Shown: positions 42,397 through 51,101 of the stretch, in pieces
How positions within the stretch are numbered: position 1 is the first letter of the stretch
Layout of the letters: every line of letters starts with the position of its first letter
Assembly (NCBI GenBank): GCA_963812915.1
Contig: CAWEXB010000011.1
Span: 124,001 to 188,000 of the forward strand
Source: JACVRW01 sp963812915
GTDB lineage: Bacteria > Actinomycetota > Thermoleophilia > Solirubrobacterales > Thermoleophilaceae
Direction: 5' to 3'
Length of the DNA stretch: 64,000 nucleotides
Notes under the pieces: generated by a model
Told to the model about the DNA's origin: nothing
Databases searched by the model: none
The model's input: only the letters and a program-made list of their open reading frames with translations
Made by a program: the position numbers and the translations under genes

Positions 42397-43203
42397 ATGA
42401 CGTTTGGAAAGAGCAGACTTGGGACGAGGATCGCCGCACTGCTGGCGCTGGTGGCCGTGGCGGCCCCGGTTGCGGCCCTCGGCGCGACCGACGGCAGCAG
42501 CGGCAAGACCGGTGGGGGTGAGCGCGGCTCGCCGGCGTCGGCCCCGCCGCCCCTTCCCAAGGGAGGCGAGCGCGTGGACCTGAAGCCTGCCGACTTCACG
42601 ACCAGGATCGACAATCCGTACTGGCCGATGAAGCCGGGCAGCCGCTGGATCTACCGCGAGACCGATACGGAGGGGACGAAGCAGCGCGTCGTGGTCACAG
42701 TCACCAACAAGACGAAGCGGATCGCGAACGGCGTGAAGGCCAGGGTCGTCCACGACGTGGTCACCGAGAACGGCAAGCTGGTCGAGAACACCTACGACTG
42801 GTATGCGCAGGACTCGGCGGGCAACCTCTGGTACCTGGGCGAGGACACCAAGGAGTACGAGAACGGCAAGTTCAGGTCGACCAAGGGCTCATGGGAGGCG
42901 GGCGTCGATGGAGCCCAGGCCGGGATCATCATGCCCGCCGAGCCGAAGGCCGGCGTGAGCTATCGGCAGGAGTACTACGCCGGCAAGGCGGAGGACAAGG
43001 CCAGGATCGTGAGCGCCAGGGAGCAGGCCGAAGTGCCGGCCGGCCACTTCAGGAAGGCGCTCATGACCAGGGACGTCAACCCGCTGGAGCCGAAGATCCT
43101 CGAGTTCAAGTTCTACGCCCGCGACGTCGGCCCGGTGCTGGCAATCTCGGTCTCCGGTGGGAGCGACCGCGAGGAGCTGATGAGCTACCGGCCGGGGAAA
43201 TAG
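42397..43203 (+). CDS. Secreted protein of unknown function
   Basis: A 268-residue exported protein. ATG 42397 starts a clear signal peptide (RIAALLALVAVAAPVAALGA) followed by a Gly/Ser/Pro linker. The mature domain begins at DLKPADFTTRIDNPYWPMKPGSRW and reads as antiparallel beta structure (WIYRETDTEGTKQRVVVTVT, YDWYAQDSAGNLWYLGEDT). This pattern recurs in uncharacterised actinobacterial secreted proteins, but I know no function. It ends one base before the convergent ychF stop. A role in the envelope is inferred only from export. Confidence 0.8.
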   Translation: MTFGKSRLGTRIAALLALVAVAAPVAALGATDGSSGKTGGGERGSPASAPPPLPKGGERVDLKPADFTTRIDNPYWPMKPGSRWIYRETDTEGTKQRVVVTVTNKTKRIANGVKARVVHDVVTENGKLVENTYDWYAQDSAGNLWYLGEDTKEYENGKFRSTKGSWEAGVDGAQAGIIMPAEPKAGVSYRQEYYAGKAEDKARIVSAREQAEVPAGHFRKALMTRDVNPLEPKILEFKFYARDVGPVLAISVSGGSDREELMSYRPGK

Positions 43204-43204
43204 A

Positions 43205-44287
43205 TCAGGCGGTGAAGCGGAACGTGACCACGTCGCCGTCCTGGACGACGTAGTCGCGCCCCTCGACCCGGGTGACGGCACGCTCGCGCGCCGCCGGGTA
43301 GCCGCCGGCCTCGACCAGGTCGGCCCAGGGGGTTATCTCGGCCGCTACGAAACCGCGTTCCATGTCGGTGTGGACCGCGCCCGCCGCCCGCCGCGCACGA
43401 GTGCCGCGGCGGATCGCGCGGGCGCGGGCCTCGGCGCCGGGGTGTGCGGTGAAGAACGAGATCAGCTCGAGCAGCGCGAACGCCTCGCGGACGACGGTGG
43501 CGAGCCCGGATTCGCTCACGCCCAGCTCCCGGCGCATCTCCGCGGCCTCCGAGTCGTCGAGCTCGGCGAGCTCGGACTCGAGCCGGGCGCTGACCGCGGC
43601 GGCGCGCGCCCCGCTCGCCCGCGCGTGTTCGACCAGCTCCGGCGGCGGCTCCGGCGACTCGCCCTCCGCGACGTTAGCCACGAACAGCACCGGCTTCGAC
43701 GTGAGCGCCGCCAGGCGCAGCGGCGCCTCCGGCGCCTCGTCGGGCGGCGGCACCGACCTGACGCCCCGACCCGCACGCAGCGCCTCGACGACCCCGCGCA
43801 GCCAGCTCTCCTCCGCGACCGCCTCCTTCTCGAGCGACTTGGCCTGCCTCGCCACGCGTTCCAGCCTGCGCTCGGCCTGCTCGAGATCCGCGAAGAGCAG
43901 CTCGGTCTCGACCGCCTCGACGTCCGCGAGGGGCTCCACGCGGCCCTCTGGGTGCACCACCCGAGGGTCGTCGTGGACCCGCACGACGTGCAGGATCGCG
44001 TCCGTCTCTCGGATGTTCGCGAGGAAGCGGTTGCCCAGGCCCTCGCCCCGGTGCGCCCCCCGCACGAGCCCGGCGATGTCGTGGAACTCGATCGTCTCGT
44101 GGACGACCGGTGAGGAACCCACCGTCTCCGCCACCCGATCGAGGCGCTCGTCGGGCACGCCGACCACCGCCACGTTCGGCTCGACGGTCGTGAACGGGTA
44201 GCCCGCTTCCGGCGCACCGGCCCGGGTGAGCGCGTTGAAGAGCGACGACTTGCCCGCGTTGGGCAGGCCGACGATGCCCACCTTCAT
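43205..44287 (-). CDS. ychF: Redox-regulated ATPase YchF
   Basis: A 360-residue Obg-related P-loop NTPase (OLA1/YchF) that prefers ATP and acts on ribosomes and stress responses. Evidence is the Walker A VGLPNAGKSSLFNALT, YPFTTVEPNVAVV, DIAGLVRGAHRGEGLGNRFL and the helical coiled-coil insert. The C-terminal TGS domain ends GRDYVVQDGDVVTFRFTA. ATG 44287 gives the family-standard MKVGIVGLPNAGKS. It is the last of a minus-strand run with a small hypothetical gene and methylmalonyl-CoA epimerase. Confidence 0.96.
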   Translation of the reverse strand: MKVGIVGLPNAGKSSLFNALTRAGAPEAGYPFTTVEPNVAVVGVPDERLDRVAETVGSSPVVHETIEFHDIAGLVRGAHRGEGLGNRFLANIRETDAILHVVRVHDDPRVVHPEGRVEPLADVEAVETELLFADLEQAERRLERVARQAKSLEKEAVAEESWLRGVVEALRAGRGVRSVPPPDEAPEAPLRLAALTSKPVLFVANVAEGESPEPPPELVEHARASGARAAAVSARLESELAELDDSEAAEMRRELGVSESGLATVVREAFALLELISFFTAHPGAEARARAIRRGTRARRAAGAVHTDMERGFVAAEITPWADLVEAGGYPAARERAVTRVEGRDYVVQDGDVVTFRFTA

Positions 44288-44336
44288 GGCATGAGCTCTG
44301 CGAGCGCCTCGCGCGCGCGTCGCCCACGGCGCCGCA

Positions 44337-44558
44337 TCAGAAACCGACGCGGTGCTCTTCCGTGTCGAGCCTTACATAGACGATTTGGGCGAGGTCCAGC
44401 GCGACCTCGGAGTCCTCCGTCTTGAGCTCGAACCAGCGGTCGGCCTTCTCGTTTCCGAGCGCCGTGCGCAGGCTCTCGTACTCGGCGGTCTTCACACGAA
44501 CGAGCAGCACCTGCCCGCCCTGGAAGCCGATGTCGATCCGCTTCACTTCGTCTGGCAT
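44337..44558 (-). CDS. Small conserved-looking protein of unknown function
   Basis: A 73-residue acidic protein (RIDIGFQGGQVLLVRVKTAE, WFELKTEDSEVALDLAQIVY). The alternation of apolar residues predicts a small beta-rich fold with one helix. No family is recognised. The gene lies 6 bp after the epimerase stop and 49 bp before ychF, so it is part of a compact operon, which supports that it is real. Confidence 0.6.
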   Translation of the reverse strand: MPDEVKRIDIGFQGGQVLLVRVKTAEYESLRTALGNEKADRWFELKTEDSEVALDLAQIVYVRLDTEEHRVGF

Positions 44559-44564
44559 CTCGGC

Positions 44565-44975
44565 TCAGTGGTCCTTTGCGGGCTCGACCAGCTCCGTGAG
44601 CACACCGCCGGTCGACTTCGGATCCATGAATGCAACGCGGCTGTTTCGGATGCCCCTGCGTGGCCGCTCGTCGATCAGCACGAGCCCCGCCGCGCGAACC
44701 GACTCGAGCGCCGAGTCGATGTCGTCCGTGCGATAGGCGACGTGGTGCATACCCGGGCCGCGCCGCTCGAGGAACCGGCCCACCCCGCTGTCCGGGCTCA
44801 CCGGCTTCAGCAGCTCCACGTGGCCGTCGCCGATTCCGAGCAGTACGGCCTCGACGCCGAACTGATCGAAGATCTCACGGTGCTGGAGGTTCATCCCCAG
44901 CCGGTCCTGGTACAGGGCGACGGCCTCGTCGAGATCCTCGACGGCCATCGCGACGTGGTCGATCCGCCCGAACAC
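44565..44975 (-). CDS. mce: Methylmalonyl-CoA epimerase
   Basis: A 136-residue VOC-superfamily enzyme that interconverts (R)- and (S)-methylmalonyl-CoA in propionyl-CoA metabolism. The two beta-alpha-beta-beta-beta modules carry the metal ligands: His in RIDHVAMAVEDLDEAVALY, GHVELLKPVSPDSGVGRFL with Glu, MHHVAYRTDDID with His, and the C-terminal GVLTELVEP Glu. The length fits. The mutase is not in the window. It starts the small minus-strand operon leading to ychF. Confidence 0.93.
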   Translation of the reverse strand: MFGRIDHVAMAVEDLDEAVALYQDRLGMNLQHREIFDQFGVEAVLLGIGDGHVELLKPVSPDSGVGRFLERRGPGMHHVAYRTDDIDSALESVRAAGLVLIDERPRRGIRNSRVAFMDPKSTGGVLTELVEPAKDH

Positions 44976-45023
44976 GGGCGCGGAGTCTAGAGGGCGGGCT
45001 GAGCCGGCCAGATGCGCGGGCGA

Positions 45024-46121
45024 TTACTCCACCCGCTCCAACCGCGGGTTGGGCATGTAGCGCCGTCCCACCTTGGCGCAGTCGCGACCGTCGACCCTCA
45101 CGACGTCGGCGGTGAAGTCGTTCTCGCCGCGAAGGAGGGCGGAGCCGACCCCGTACGAGTCGACCGGGGCGCCCAGCTCCTCGAATTCGCGGATCCTCGC
45201 CGCGTCGAAGCCTCCCGATGCCACGATCTTCACGCGCTGGTGTCCGGCCCGGTCGAGAGCCTCGCGCACCCGCTGCACCAACACCGGGTTGACCCCCGTC
45301 GGCGGGAAGGAGCCCATCTCGTGCCAGAGCGAGCGGTCCACGATCTGGCCCGACGTGTCGAGGCGCACTCCCCAGAGCTTGTCCCCGAGCGCCTCGGCCA
45401 CCTCCAGCGCGGTTCGCACGGAGTCGTTCTCGAAGTCCACGAGCACGGTCACGTTCATCTCGTCGGCGAAGCGGTCGGCGAAGTCGCGCGCGGCGGCCAC
45501 GGTGTCGCCCCCGTAGGCCGCGATCAGGCCGTGCGGAACGGTGCCGACGCCGGTGCCGCCCCACCAGCTCGCCTGCGCCTCGGTCGAAACCCCGATCGCG
45601 CCCTCCACGTGAGCCGCCCAGCCGTCACCGGTCTGCACGAGCCAGTGATCGTGGCGGGCGGGGAAGAACAGGATCGGCTTCCCGTTCGCCGCCTCCACCA
45701 CCTCGCGCACGTTGCGCATCACGAGCGTGCGCCTGGCGAGGCAGCCGAGGTAGACCGTCTCCAGGTGGGCGAACAGCGAGTAGTCGCCCTCGATCGTCAT
45801 GACCGTCTCCCAGGGCGCGATCTCGTCACCCTCGAAGAGGGCGCACACCTCGAGCTCCTCCCAGGCGGGCCCCCAGCCATTCGACCGGGCGCGGCCCGAG
45901 CACTGCTTCAGAACCGCGACTGCCTCATCGATCCCACCGAGAACCGACTGATGCCGCTGGAAGACCTGCATCGTCACCCGCGGATGCCGCCCGTTCTCCT
46001 CCAACAGCCGCTTGGTGAAGTTGAAGTACGCGTCGGTGTAGTAGCCCTCCCGGATCCTCTGTACGGGGAGGCGGAAGACGCCGGGATCCAGCCGAGTCCG
46101 CGGGCGAGCTTCGGTTGACAT
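45024..46121 (-). CDS. pncB: Nicotinate phosphoribosyltransferase
   Basis: A 365-residue NAD-salvage enzyme making nicotinate mononucleotide from nicotinate and PRPP. The start region LPVQRIREGYYTDAYFNFTK, CSGRARSNGWGPAWEELEV, VMRNVREVVEAANGKPILFF, the dinucleotide-type strand VLVDFENDSVRTALEVAE and KIVASGGFDAARIREFEE with PVDSYGVGSAL at the phosphate site are typical of the short PncB type. ATG 46121 is chosen at the family N-terminus; upstream codons in the frame belong to the out-of-frame end of the DUF1385 gene. It lies 56 bp downstream of that gene. Confidence 0.92.
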   Translation of the reverse strand: MSTEARPRTRLDPGVFRLPVQRIREGYYTDAYFNFTKRLLEENGRHPRVTMQVFQRHQSVLGGIDEAVAVLKQCSGRARSNGWGPAWEELEVCALFEGDEIAPWETVMTIEGDYSLFAHLETVYLGCLARRTLVMRNVREVVEAANGKPILFFPARHDHWLVQTGDGWAAHVEGAIGVSTEAQASWWGGTGVGTVPHGLIAAYGGDTVAAARDFADRFADEMNVTVLVDFENDSVRTALEVAEALGDKLWGVRLDTSGQIVDRSLWHEMGSFPPTGVNPVLVQRVREALDRAGHQRVKIVASGGFDAARIREFEELGAPVDSYGVGSALLRGENDFTADVVRVDGRDCAKVGRRYMPNPRLERVE

Positions 46122-46177
46122 GGAGGGATGGTAGGACGAGACCCGAGCGCAGGGAGGACGACGCCGGGCGCTGCGGG

Positions 46178-47012
46178 CTAGGAGGACCCGCCCTCGACCC
46201 TGAGGATCTCCTCGAGCGCCGCCCGGCCGACCTCGAGCTGCTCCGCAGTCGGCTCGCGGGTGCCGATCGCGCGCTGGATCTCGTGGCCGGGCATGCGCAG
46301 TAGGCGGGTGAGGCGCGAGTCGGGGTTGCGCTCGCCCCAGGCGAACACCTCCACCGCCACGGCCGCGCTGCCGAGGCCTACCGCCGCGTCGGCGGCCGGC
46401 CCGCGCAGCCCGGCCCGCCGGACGGCGACGTTGCCCGAGCGCGGCCGCCGTGAGCATCGGTGCGACGAGGTGGGACCCGCAGCGGTCGTGCTCCTTGTCG
46501 GCGTCCGCGGCGTCGGCGTCCTTCTCGTAGCCCGCGATCGCCTTGTGCTCGACGCCGTGGTAGGCGGCGAGGTCGCCGGTGCGCAGCGCGAGCAGCGCGG
46601 GCGCGACCGAGAGCAGCGCGACCGCGGTCTCCCCGACGACACCTGCCCGGCCGGGAGTCGGCGAGCTGCTTCGCGTGCCCGCCCGGATCGCCTGGCCGCC
46701 GAGTGCGGCGGCGCCCATGGCCCCGAGCGTCTTCAAGTCCTGCATCGGGAGGCGAGCCTCCGGCAGGGCACGCTTCACGAGCGGCACGACCGCCATCGCC
46801 TCGGCCAGCTTCGCGATCCCGCGCAGCCCCGGGATCCGCGCGGAGGCCCTGCCACCGAGGTCCGGCTTGCGGCCAGACGCCACGCGGAGCTCGCCGTCGT
46901 CGGTCCGTACGGCCGCGGCCCAGTGGGTCGGGCCGTGCACGAGCAGGCCGTTTCGGAGCGCCATGCCGCCGAGTCGCAGCTTCTCCTCGGGCACCGGAGC
47001 GGTCATCAACAT
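46178..47012 (-). pseudogene. DUF1385 family protein, frame-broken
   Basis: Two frames together give a roughly 278-residue DUF1385-like protein. The first has LRLGGMALRNGLLVHGPTHW, FDUF-type helices (VALLSVAPALLALRTGDLAA) and the conserved AYHGVEHKAIAGYEKD, with CGSHLVAPMLT after it. The second frame carries on with NVAVRRAGLRGPAADAAVGL, WGERNPDSRLTRLLRMPGHE and PTAEQLEVGRAALEEIL. An extra G at about 46433-46436 (sense CTCGGGCAACG) separates them. HGVEHK and CGS give metal-enzyme character, but the function of the family is unknown. It starts at ATG 47012 or 47006. Confidence 0.78.
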
Positions 47013-47119
47013 AAGCTGAGCGTAGAAGGTCGCCGCGAGGCGAGGTCTTCGACGGCCGATCGACGCGTGACTGACGCACAGCTCTTCGACAGCCCGACCG
47101 CGGTGGAACCCGCCCGCGC

Positions 47120-47917
47120 GTGAACACCGCCGCGGGGCTCGCCTATAGGGAGGCCGGGCCGGCGGACGGTCCGGTCGCTCTGCTCGTGCACGGCTACCCG
47201 GAGTCGTCGTACATGTGGCGCCACCTGCTACCGGCCCTCGCGGCCGCCGGCTGGCGCGCCGTGGCGCCCGACCTCGCCGGCTTCGGCGACTCCGCGCCCG
47301 CCCCGCCCGGCACGTGGGAGCGCCATGTGGAGAGCGTCGAACGCTTCCGGCGGGAGCTCGGAATCGAGCGCTGCGTACCAGTGGTGCACGACTGGGGCGG
47401 ATTGATAGGCCTCTGGTGGGCGTGCGAGCAGCCGGACGCCGTCGACGCGCTGGTGATCAGCTCGACCGGCTTCTTTTCCGACGGCAAGTGGCACGGCATG
47501 GGCAAGGCGATGCGCGAGCCCGGCACGGGCGAGCGCCTGCTGGAGGGTGCAGACCGCGACACGCTCGGTGCCCTCCTGCGGCAGTCGAGCGCGAGCCTCG
47601 ACGACGACGCCATCGCCGAGTACTGGAAGGCTTACGCCGACCCCGTGCGTCGCCGCGGTCAGCTCGAGCTCTACCGCTCCGGCGACTTCGCGAAGCTCGA
47701 GCGTTTCGACGGGAGCCTTGCGGCACTCGGGGTCCCGGTGCTCCTGGTCTGGGGCGCGGCCGACCCGTTCGCGCCGCTGGCCGCAGCCCACCGCTTCGAG
47801 CGCGAGCTCCCGGACACCGAGCTGGTCGTAGCCGAGGATGCCGGCCACTTCGTCTGGGAGGACGCGCCGGTTCGCTGCGCGGAGGCCGTGACGGCCTTTC
47901 TCGCTGCCAGACTTTGA
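47120..47917 (+). CDS. Alpha/beta hydrolase, haloalkane dehalogenase/epoxide hydrolase-like
   Basis: A 265-residue alpha/beta-hydrolase. The oxyanion segment is LLVHGYPESSYMW, the nucleophile elbow VVHDWGGLIG puts Asp91 as nucleophile, and EDAGHFVWED carries the catalytic His. An Asp nucleophile points to dehalogenase or epoxide-hydrolase chemistry rather than esterase. GTG 47120 is the start as sequenced. A one-base deletion in the GC run before it would extend the frame upstream to GTG 47067 (VTDAQLFDSPTAVEPAR), which looks like a natural N-terminus, so the start may be misplaced. It ends 2 bp before rarA. Confidence 0.85.
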   Translation: MNTAAGLAYREAGPADGPVALLVHGYPESSYMWRHLLPALAAAGWRAVAPDLAGFGDSAPAPPGTWERHVESVERFRRELGIERCVPVVHDWGGLIGLWWACEQPDAVDALVISSTGFFSDGKWHGMGKAMREPGTGERLLEGADRDTLGALLRQSSASLDDDAIAEYWKAYADPVRRRGQLELYRSGDFAKLERFDGSLAALGVPVLLVWGAADPFAPLAAAHRFERELPDTELVVAEDAGHFVWEDAPVRCAEAVTAFLAARL

Positions 47918-47919
47918 CT

Positions 47920-49254
47920 ATGGAGCGCCTCTTCGAGCTGGACGAATCGTCAGCCGGGCGGACCGGCGTCAGCCCGGCCGAGCTGCCTCTCGCCGCCCGG
48001 ATGCGTCCGACCTCGCTGGGCGAGTTCGTCGGCCAGGACCACCTGCTCGGCCGTGGCTCGGCGCTCCGCACGGCGATCGAGGACGGCCGGCCACACTCGA
48101 TGATCCTCTACGGGCCGCCCGGCACCGGCAAGACCACCCTCGCGCGGCTGCTCGCCGTGAACGCGCGCGCCGCCTTCGAGGAGGCATCGGCGGTCAACGC
48201 CGGACGGGCGGAGGTGCGCGAGGTGCTTCAGCGGGCCGAGCACCGCCGGACAACGAGCGGAGAGCGGACGATCTTCTTCCTCGACGAGATCCACCGCTTC
48301 AACAAGGCCCAGCAGGACACGCTCCTGCCGGCCGTGGAGGACGCTCTCGTGGTGCTGGTGGGCGCCACCACCGAGAACCCCTACTTCGAGGTGAACTCGG
48401 CCCTGCTCTCCCGCTGCCGGATCTACGAGCTTCGGCCGCTCGAGGAGGAGCACGTGCTCGCGCTGCTGCGGCGCTCGCTCGGCGACGAGCGCGGGATCGC
48501 CGAGGCGCCGAAGGTGGAGGACGAGGCCCTCGAGTTCCTCGCGGCGCGGGCGGCGGGCGACGCCCGCACGGCGCTCTCAGCCCTCGAGCTGGCCTGCGAG
48601 ACCGTCGGCGCGGGCGGCGCGGTGACCGTGCGCGTGGCCGAGGACGCTCTCCAGCGCAGCGCCATCCTCTACGACAAGGGCGGCGACCTCCACTACGACC
48701 TGATCTCCGCCTGGATCAAGGCGACCCGCGGCTCCGACCCCGACGCCTCGCTGCTCTACCTGGCCGCGATGCTCGAGGGCGGCGAGGATCCCCGCTTCAT
48801 CGCGCGGCGGATGGTGGTCTTCGCCAGCGAGGACGTCGGCAACGCCGATCCGCGCGCCCTCCAGGTGGCGGTCGCCGCGGCGCACGCGGTGGAGCACGTG
48901 GGGCTGCCGGAGTGCGCCCTGAACCTCTCGCAGGCCGCGATCTACCTCGCGCTCGCGCCGAAGTCGAACGCCTCGATCAAGGCTCTGGGCCGCGCCCGCG
49001 CCTGGGTGCGCGAGCACGGTACGCCCGAGCCCCCCTCATACCTCCGCAGCGCCGCCTACCCGGGCGCCAGGAAGCTCGGGCGGGGCGAGAACTACGACTA
49101 CCCGCATGACCACCCCGACGGCGTCTCGGAGCAGGAGCTCATGCCGGCGGAGCTCGCGGGCGAGCGTTTCCTCGATCTGTCCGAGCACGGCGAGGAGCGC
49201 GAGCTGCGAGAGCGCCTCGAGCGGATCAGGAAGGCGCGGGGAGGTCCAAAGTAG
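47920..49254 (+). CDS. rarA: Replication-associated recombination ATPase RarA/MgsA
   Basis: A 444-residue AAA+ clamp-loader-like ATPase acting at stalled forks. It has the N-terminal LAARMRPTSLGEFVGQDHLL, Walker A YGPPGTGKTTLARLL, Walker B FFLDEIHRFNKAQQD and sensor 1 LVGATTENPYFEVNSALLSR. The lid and tetramerisation part follow with SDPDASLLYLAAMLEGGEDP and the C-terminal YLRSAAYPGARKLGRGENY. ATG 47920 follows the hydrolase stop by 2 bp. It is 14 bp from the aldehyde dehydrogenase gene, so three genes are likely co-transcribed. Confidence 0.95.
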   Translation: MERLFELDESSAGRTGVSPAELPLAARMRPTSLGEFVGQDHLLGRGSALRTAIEDGRPHSMILYGPPGTGKTTLARLLAVNARAAFEEASAVNAGRAEVREVLQRAEHRRTTSGERTIFFLDEIHRFNKAQQDTLLPAVEDALVVLVGATTENPYFEVNSALLSRCRIYELRPLEEEHVLALLRRSLGDERGIAEAPKVEDEALEFLAARAAGDARTALSALELACETVGAGGAVTVRVAEDALQRSAILYDKGGDLHYDLISAWIKATRGSDPDASLLYLAAMLEGGEDPRFIARRMVVFASEDVGNADPRALQVAVAAAHAVEHVGLPECALNLSQAAIYLALAPKSNASIKALGRARAWVREHGTPEPPSYLRSAAYPGARKLGRGENYDYPHDHPDGVSEQELMPAELAGERFLDLSEHGEERELRERLERIRKARGGPK

Positions 49255-49268
49255 GCAAAATCCCCGCT

Positions 49269-50873
49269 ATGGAGGCAGCCGTCAGGCCGGTGGAGGATCG
49301 GGCGGCGGAGCTCGAGTCTTTCGCTCCGCTCGACGGCGCCCGCCTCGGAGCCGTTCCCACCGTGACGCCCGACCGGGTGCAGTCGGTGGTCGACGACGTC
49401 GCGAGCGTCCAGCCCTTCTGGGCCCAGCTGCCGCTGATCGACCGCGCGCGCTACATGCGACGGGCGGGACAGGCGATCATCGACCAGCTCGACGACCTCG
49501 CCGAGCTGTTGACGCGCGAGCAGGGCAAGCCTCGTAACGAGTCCTACGTCATGGAGCTGGTGCCGACGATCGACTCGCTTCGCTGGCTTGCCGAAGCCGG
49601 CCCCGGCATCCTCGAGGACGAGCGTGTCCCGCTGCCCGTGTTCATCAAGCAGAAGCGCGCCCGCTTCACGTACGAGCCGCTCGGCGTGGTGGGGGTGATT
49701 GCGCCGTGGAACTATCCGTGGTCGATCCCGTTCGGCGAGGTCGCGGTGGCCCTGATGGCGGGCAACGGCGTGGTGCTCAAGCCGGCGTCGCTCACGCCGC
49801 TCATCGGCCAGCGGATCCAGGAGATCTTCGAGCGCGCCGGGCTGCCGGAGGGGCTCGTGCGCACGATCCACGGCGGGGGCGCCGTCGGCCAGGCCCTGGT
49901 GGAGTCGACAGCGGCCAAGATCTTCTTCACCGGCTCGGTGGAGGTCGGGCGCCGTGTGGGCGAGGAGTGCGCCCGACGCATGAAGGGTTCCGTGCTGGAG
50001 CTCGGCGGCAAGGACGCGATGATCGTCTGTGCCGACGCCAACCTGGCCAATGCCATCTCGGGTTGCCTCTGGGGCGGCTTCGCGAACGCCGGCCAGACCT
50101 GTTCCGGGATCGAGCGGGTCTACGTCGTCCGCGAGGTGGCAGACCGCTTCCTCCAAGGCGTCGTGGAGGGAGCGCGAAAGCTGCGCGTGGGCGACCCGAT
50201 GGACTGGACTACGGAGGTCGGGCCGATGGTCTCGCGCGAGCAGTTCGAGGCCGTCCGCGAGCTCGTCGAAGACGCGGTGGCGAACGGCGCCACCCTCCAC
50301 TGCGGTGGGCCGGTGGACGTGGCCGGCCATCCGAGCGCGAGCTTCTACGCGCCCGCGGTGCTCACCGGCGTCACCCACGACACGCGGCTGATGCGTGAGG
50401 AGATCTTCGGCCCCGTGGTGCCGATCGTGACGGTCGACTCCGAGGACGAGGCCATCGCGCTCGCCAACGACTCCGACTTCGGCCTCGGGGCGTCGGTCTG
50501 GACGATGAATCGCGCGAAGGGTGAGCGCATCGCTCGGCGGGTGCAGGCCGGGATGGTGTGGGTGAACGACCACATGTACTCCCACGGCGCCTGCTCCTGC
50601 TCGTGGGGCGGCGTCAAGGACTCCGGACTGGGCCGTTCCCACTCGAAGTTCGGCATCTACGAGTGCGTGAACATCAAGCTCGTGACGTGGGAGCCCTCGC
50701 GCACCCGCGACTTCTGGTGGCACCCCTACGACGAGTCGCTGGGCAAGGCCATGCGGGCCTCGGCCAAGCTGCTCTACGGCCGGGACGCCGACAAGCCGGG
50801 CGCGCTGCGCCAGGGCATGCTGCCGCTGCTGCGCGTGGGCGGCAAGTCGCTGCGCGACGTGTTCAGGCGGTAG
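49269..50873 (+). CDS. NAD-dependent aldehyde dehydrogenase
   Basis: A 534-residue ALDH-superfamily enzyme. Conserved elements are VIAPWNYPWSIPFGEVAVAL, LKPASLTPLIGQRIQEIF, FTGSVEVGRRVGEEC, general base Glu in VLELGGKDAMIV, catalytic Cys in NAGQTCSGIERVYV, and EEIFGPVVPIVTVDSEDEA. The last 50 or so residues (FWWHPYDESLGKAMRASAKL and onward) extend past the usual end; such extensions occur in a subgroup of actinobacterial ALDHs. The substrate is unknown. A strong hairpin follows the stop. Confidence 0.92.
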   Translation: MEAAVRPVEDRAAELESFAPLDGARLGAVPTVTPDRVQSVVDDVASVQPFWAQLPLIDRARYMRRAGQAIIDQLDDLAELLTREQGKPRNESYVMELVPTIDSLRWLAEAGPGILEDERVPLPVFIKQKRARFTYEPLGVVGVIAPWNYPWSIPFGEVAVALMAGNGVVLKPASLTPLIGQRIQEIFERAGLPEGLVRTIHGGGAVGQALVESTAAKIFFTGSVEVGRRVGEECARRMKGSVLELGGKDAMIVCADANLANAISGCLWGGFANAGQTCSGIERVYVVREVADRFLQGVVEGARKLRVGDPMDWTTEVGPMVSREQFEAVRELVEDAVANGATLHCGGPVDVAGHPSASFYAPAVLTGVTHDTRLMREEIFGPVVPIVTVDSEDEAIALANDSDFGLGASVWTMNRAKGERIARRVQAGMVWVNDHMYSHGACSCSWGGVKDSGLGRSHSKFGIYECVNIKLVTWEPSRTRDFWWHPYDESLGKAMRASAKLLYGRDADKPGALRQGMLPLLRVGGKSLRDVFRR

Positions 50874-50902
50874 CTGTAGGGCGGCCGGAGCCGGTGCCGC
50901 CG

Positions 50903-50954
50903 GGGGGTTCAACAAGTTAGTCAACGAGGGGTTGACTAACTTCAGCGAACCCCC
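50903..50954. terminator. Two-part perfect hairpin after the aldehyde dehydrogenase gene
   Basis: An inner stem AAGTTAGTCAAC (50914-50925) with GTTGACTAACTT (50931-50942) is perfect over 12 bp with a 5-nt loop. An outer stem GGGGGTTC (50903-50910) with GAACCCCC (50947-50954) is perfect over 8 bp, separated by a small internal loop. The 20 paired positions may end the upstream transcript. The AT-rich inner palindrome, odd in this DNA, also looks like a MarR/TetR-type operator for the gene downstream. Confidence 0.6.
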
Positions 50955-51101
50955 GCGCGACGCGTCGCGGCGCGCCCGGACGCCGGGGGGCGGAGCCCCG
51001 CCTGCCTAGACTCTGAGGCGATGCCGGCTCAGGCGTATGCAGGCAAGGAGTGCGTGTGCCAGCTCCGCAGGGGGATCTGCGACCAGAGCTGCGTGCAGGG
51101 C

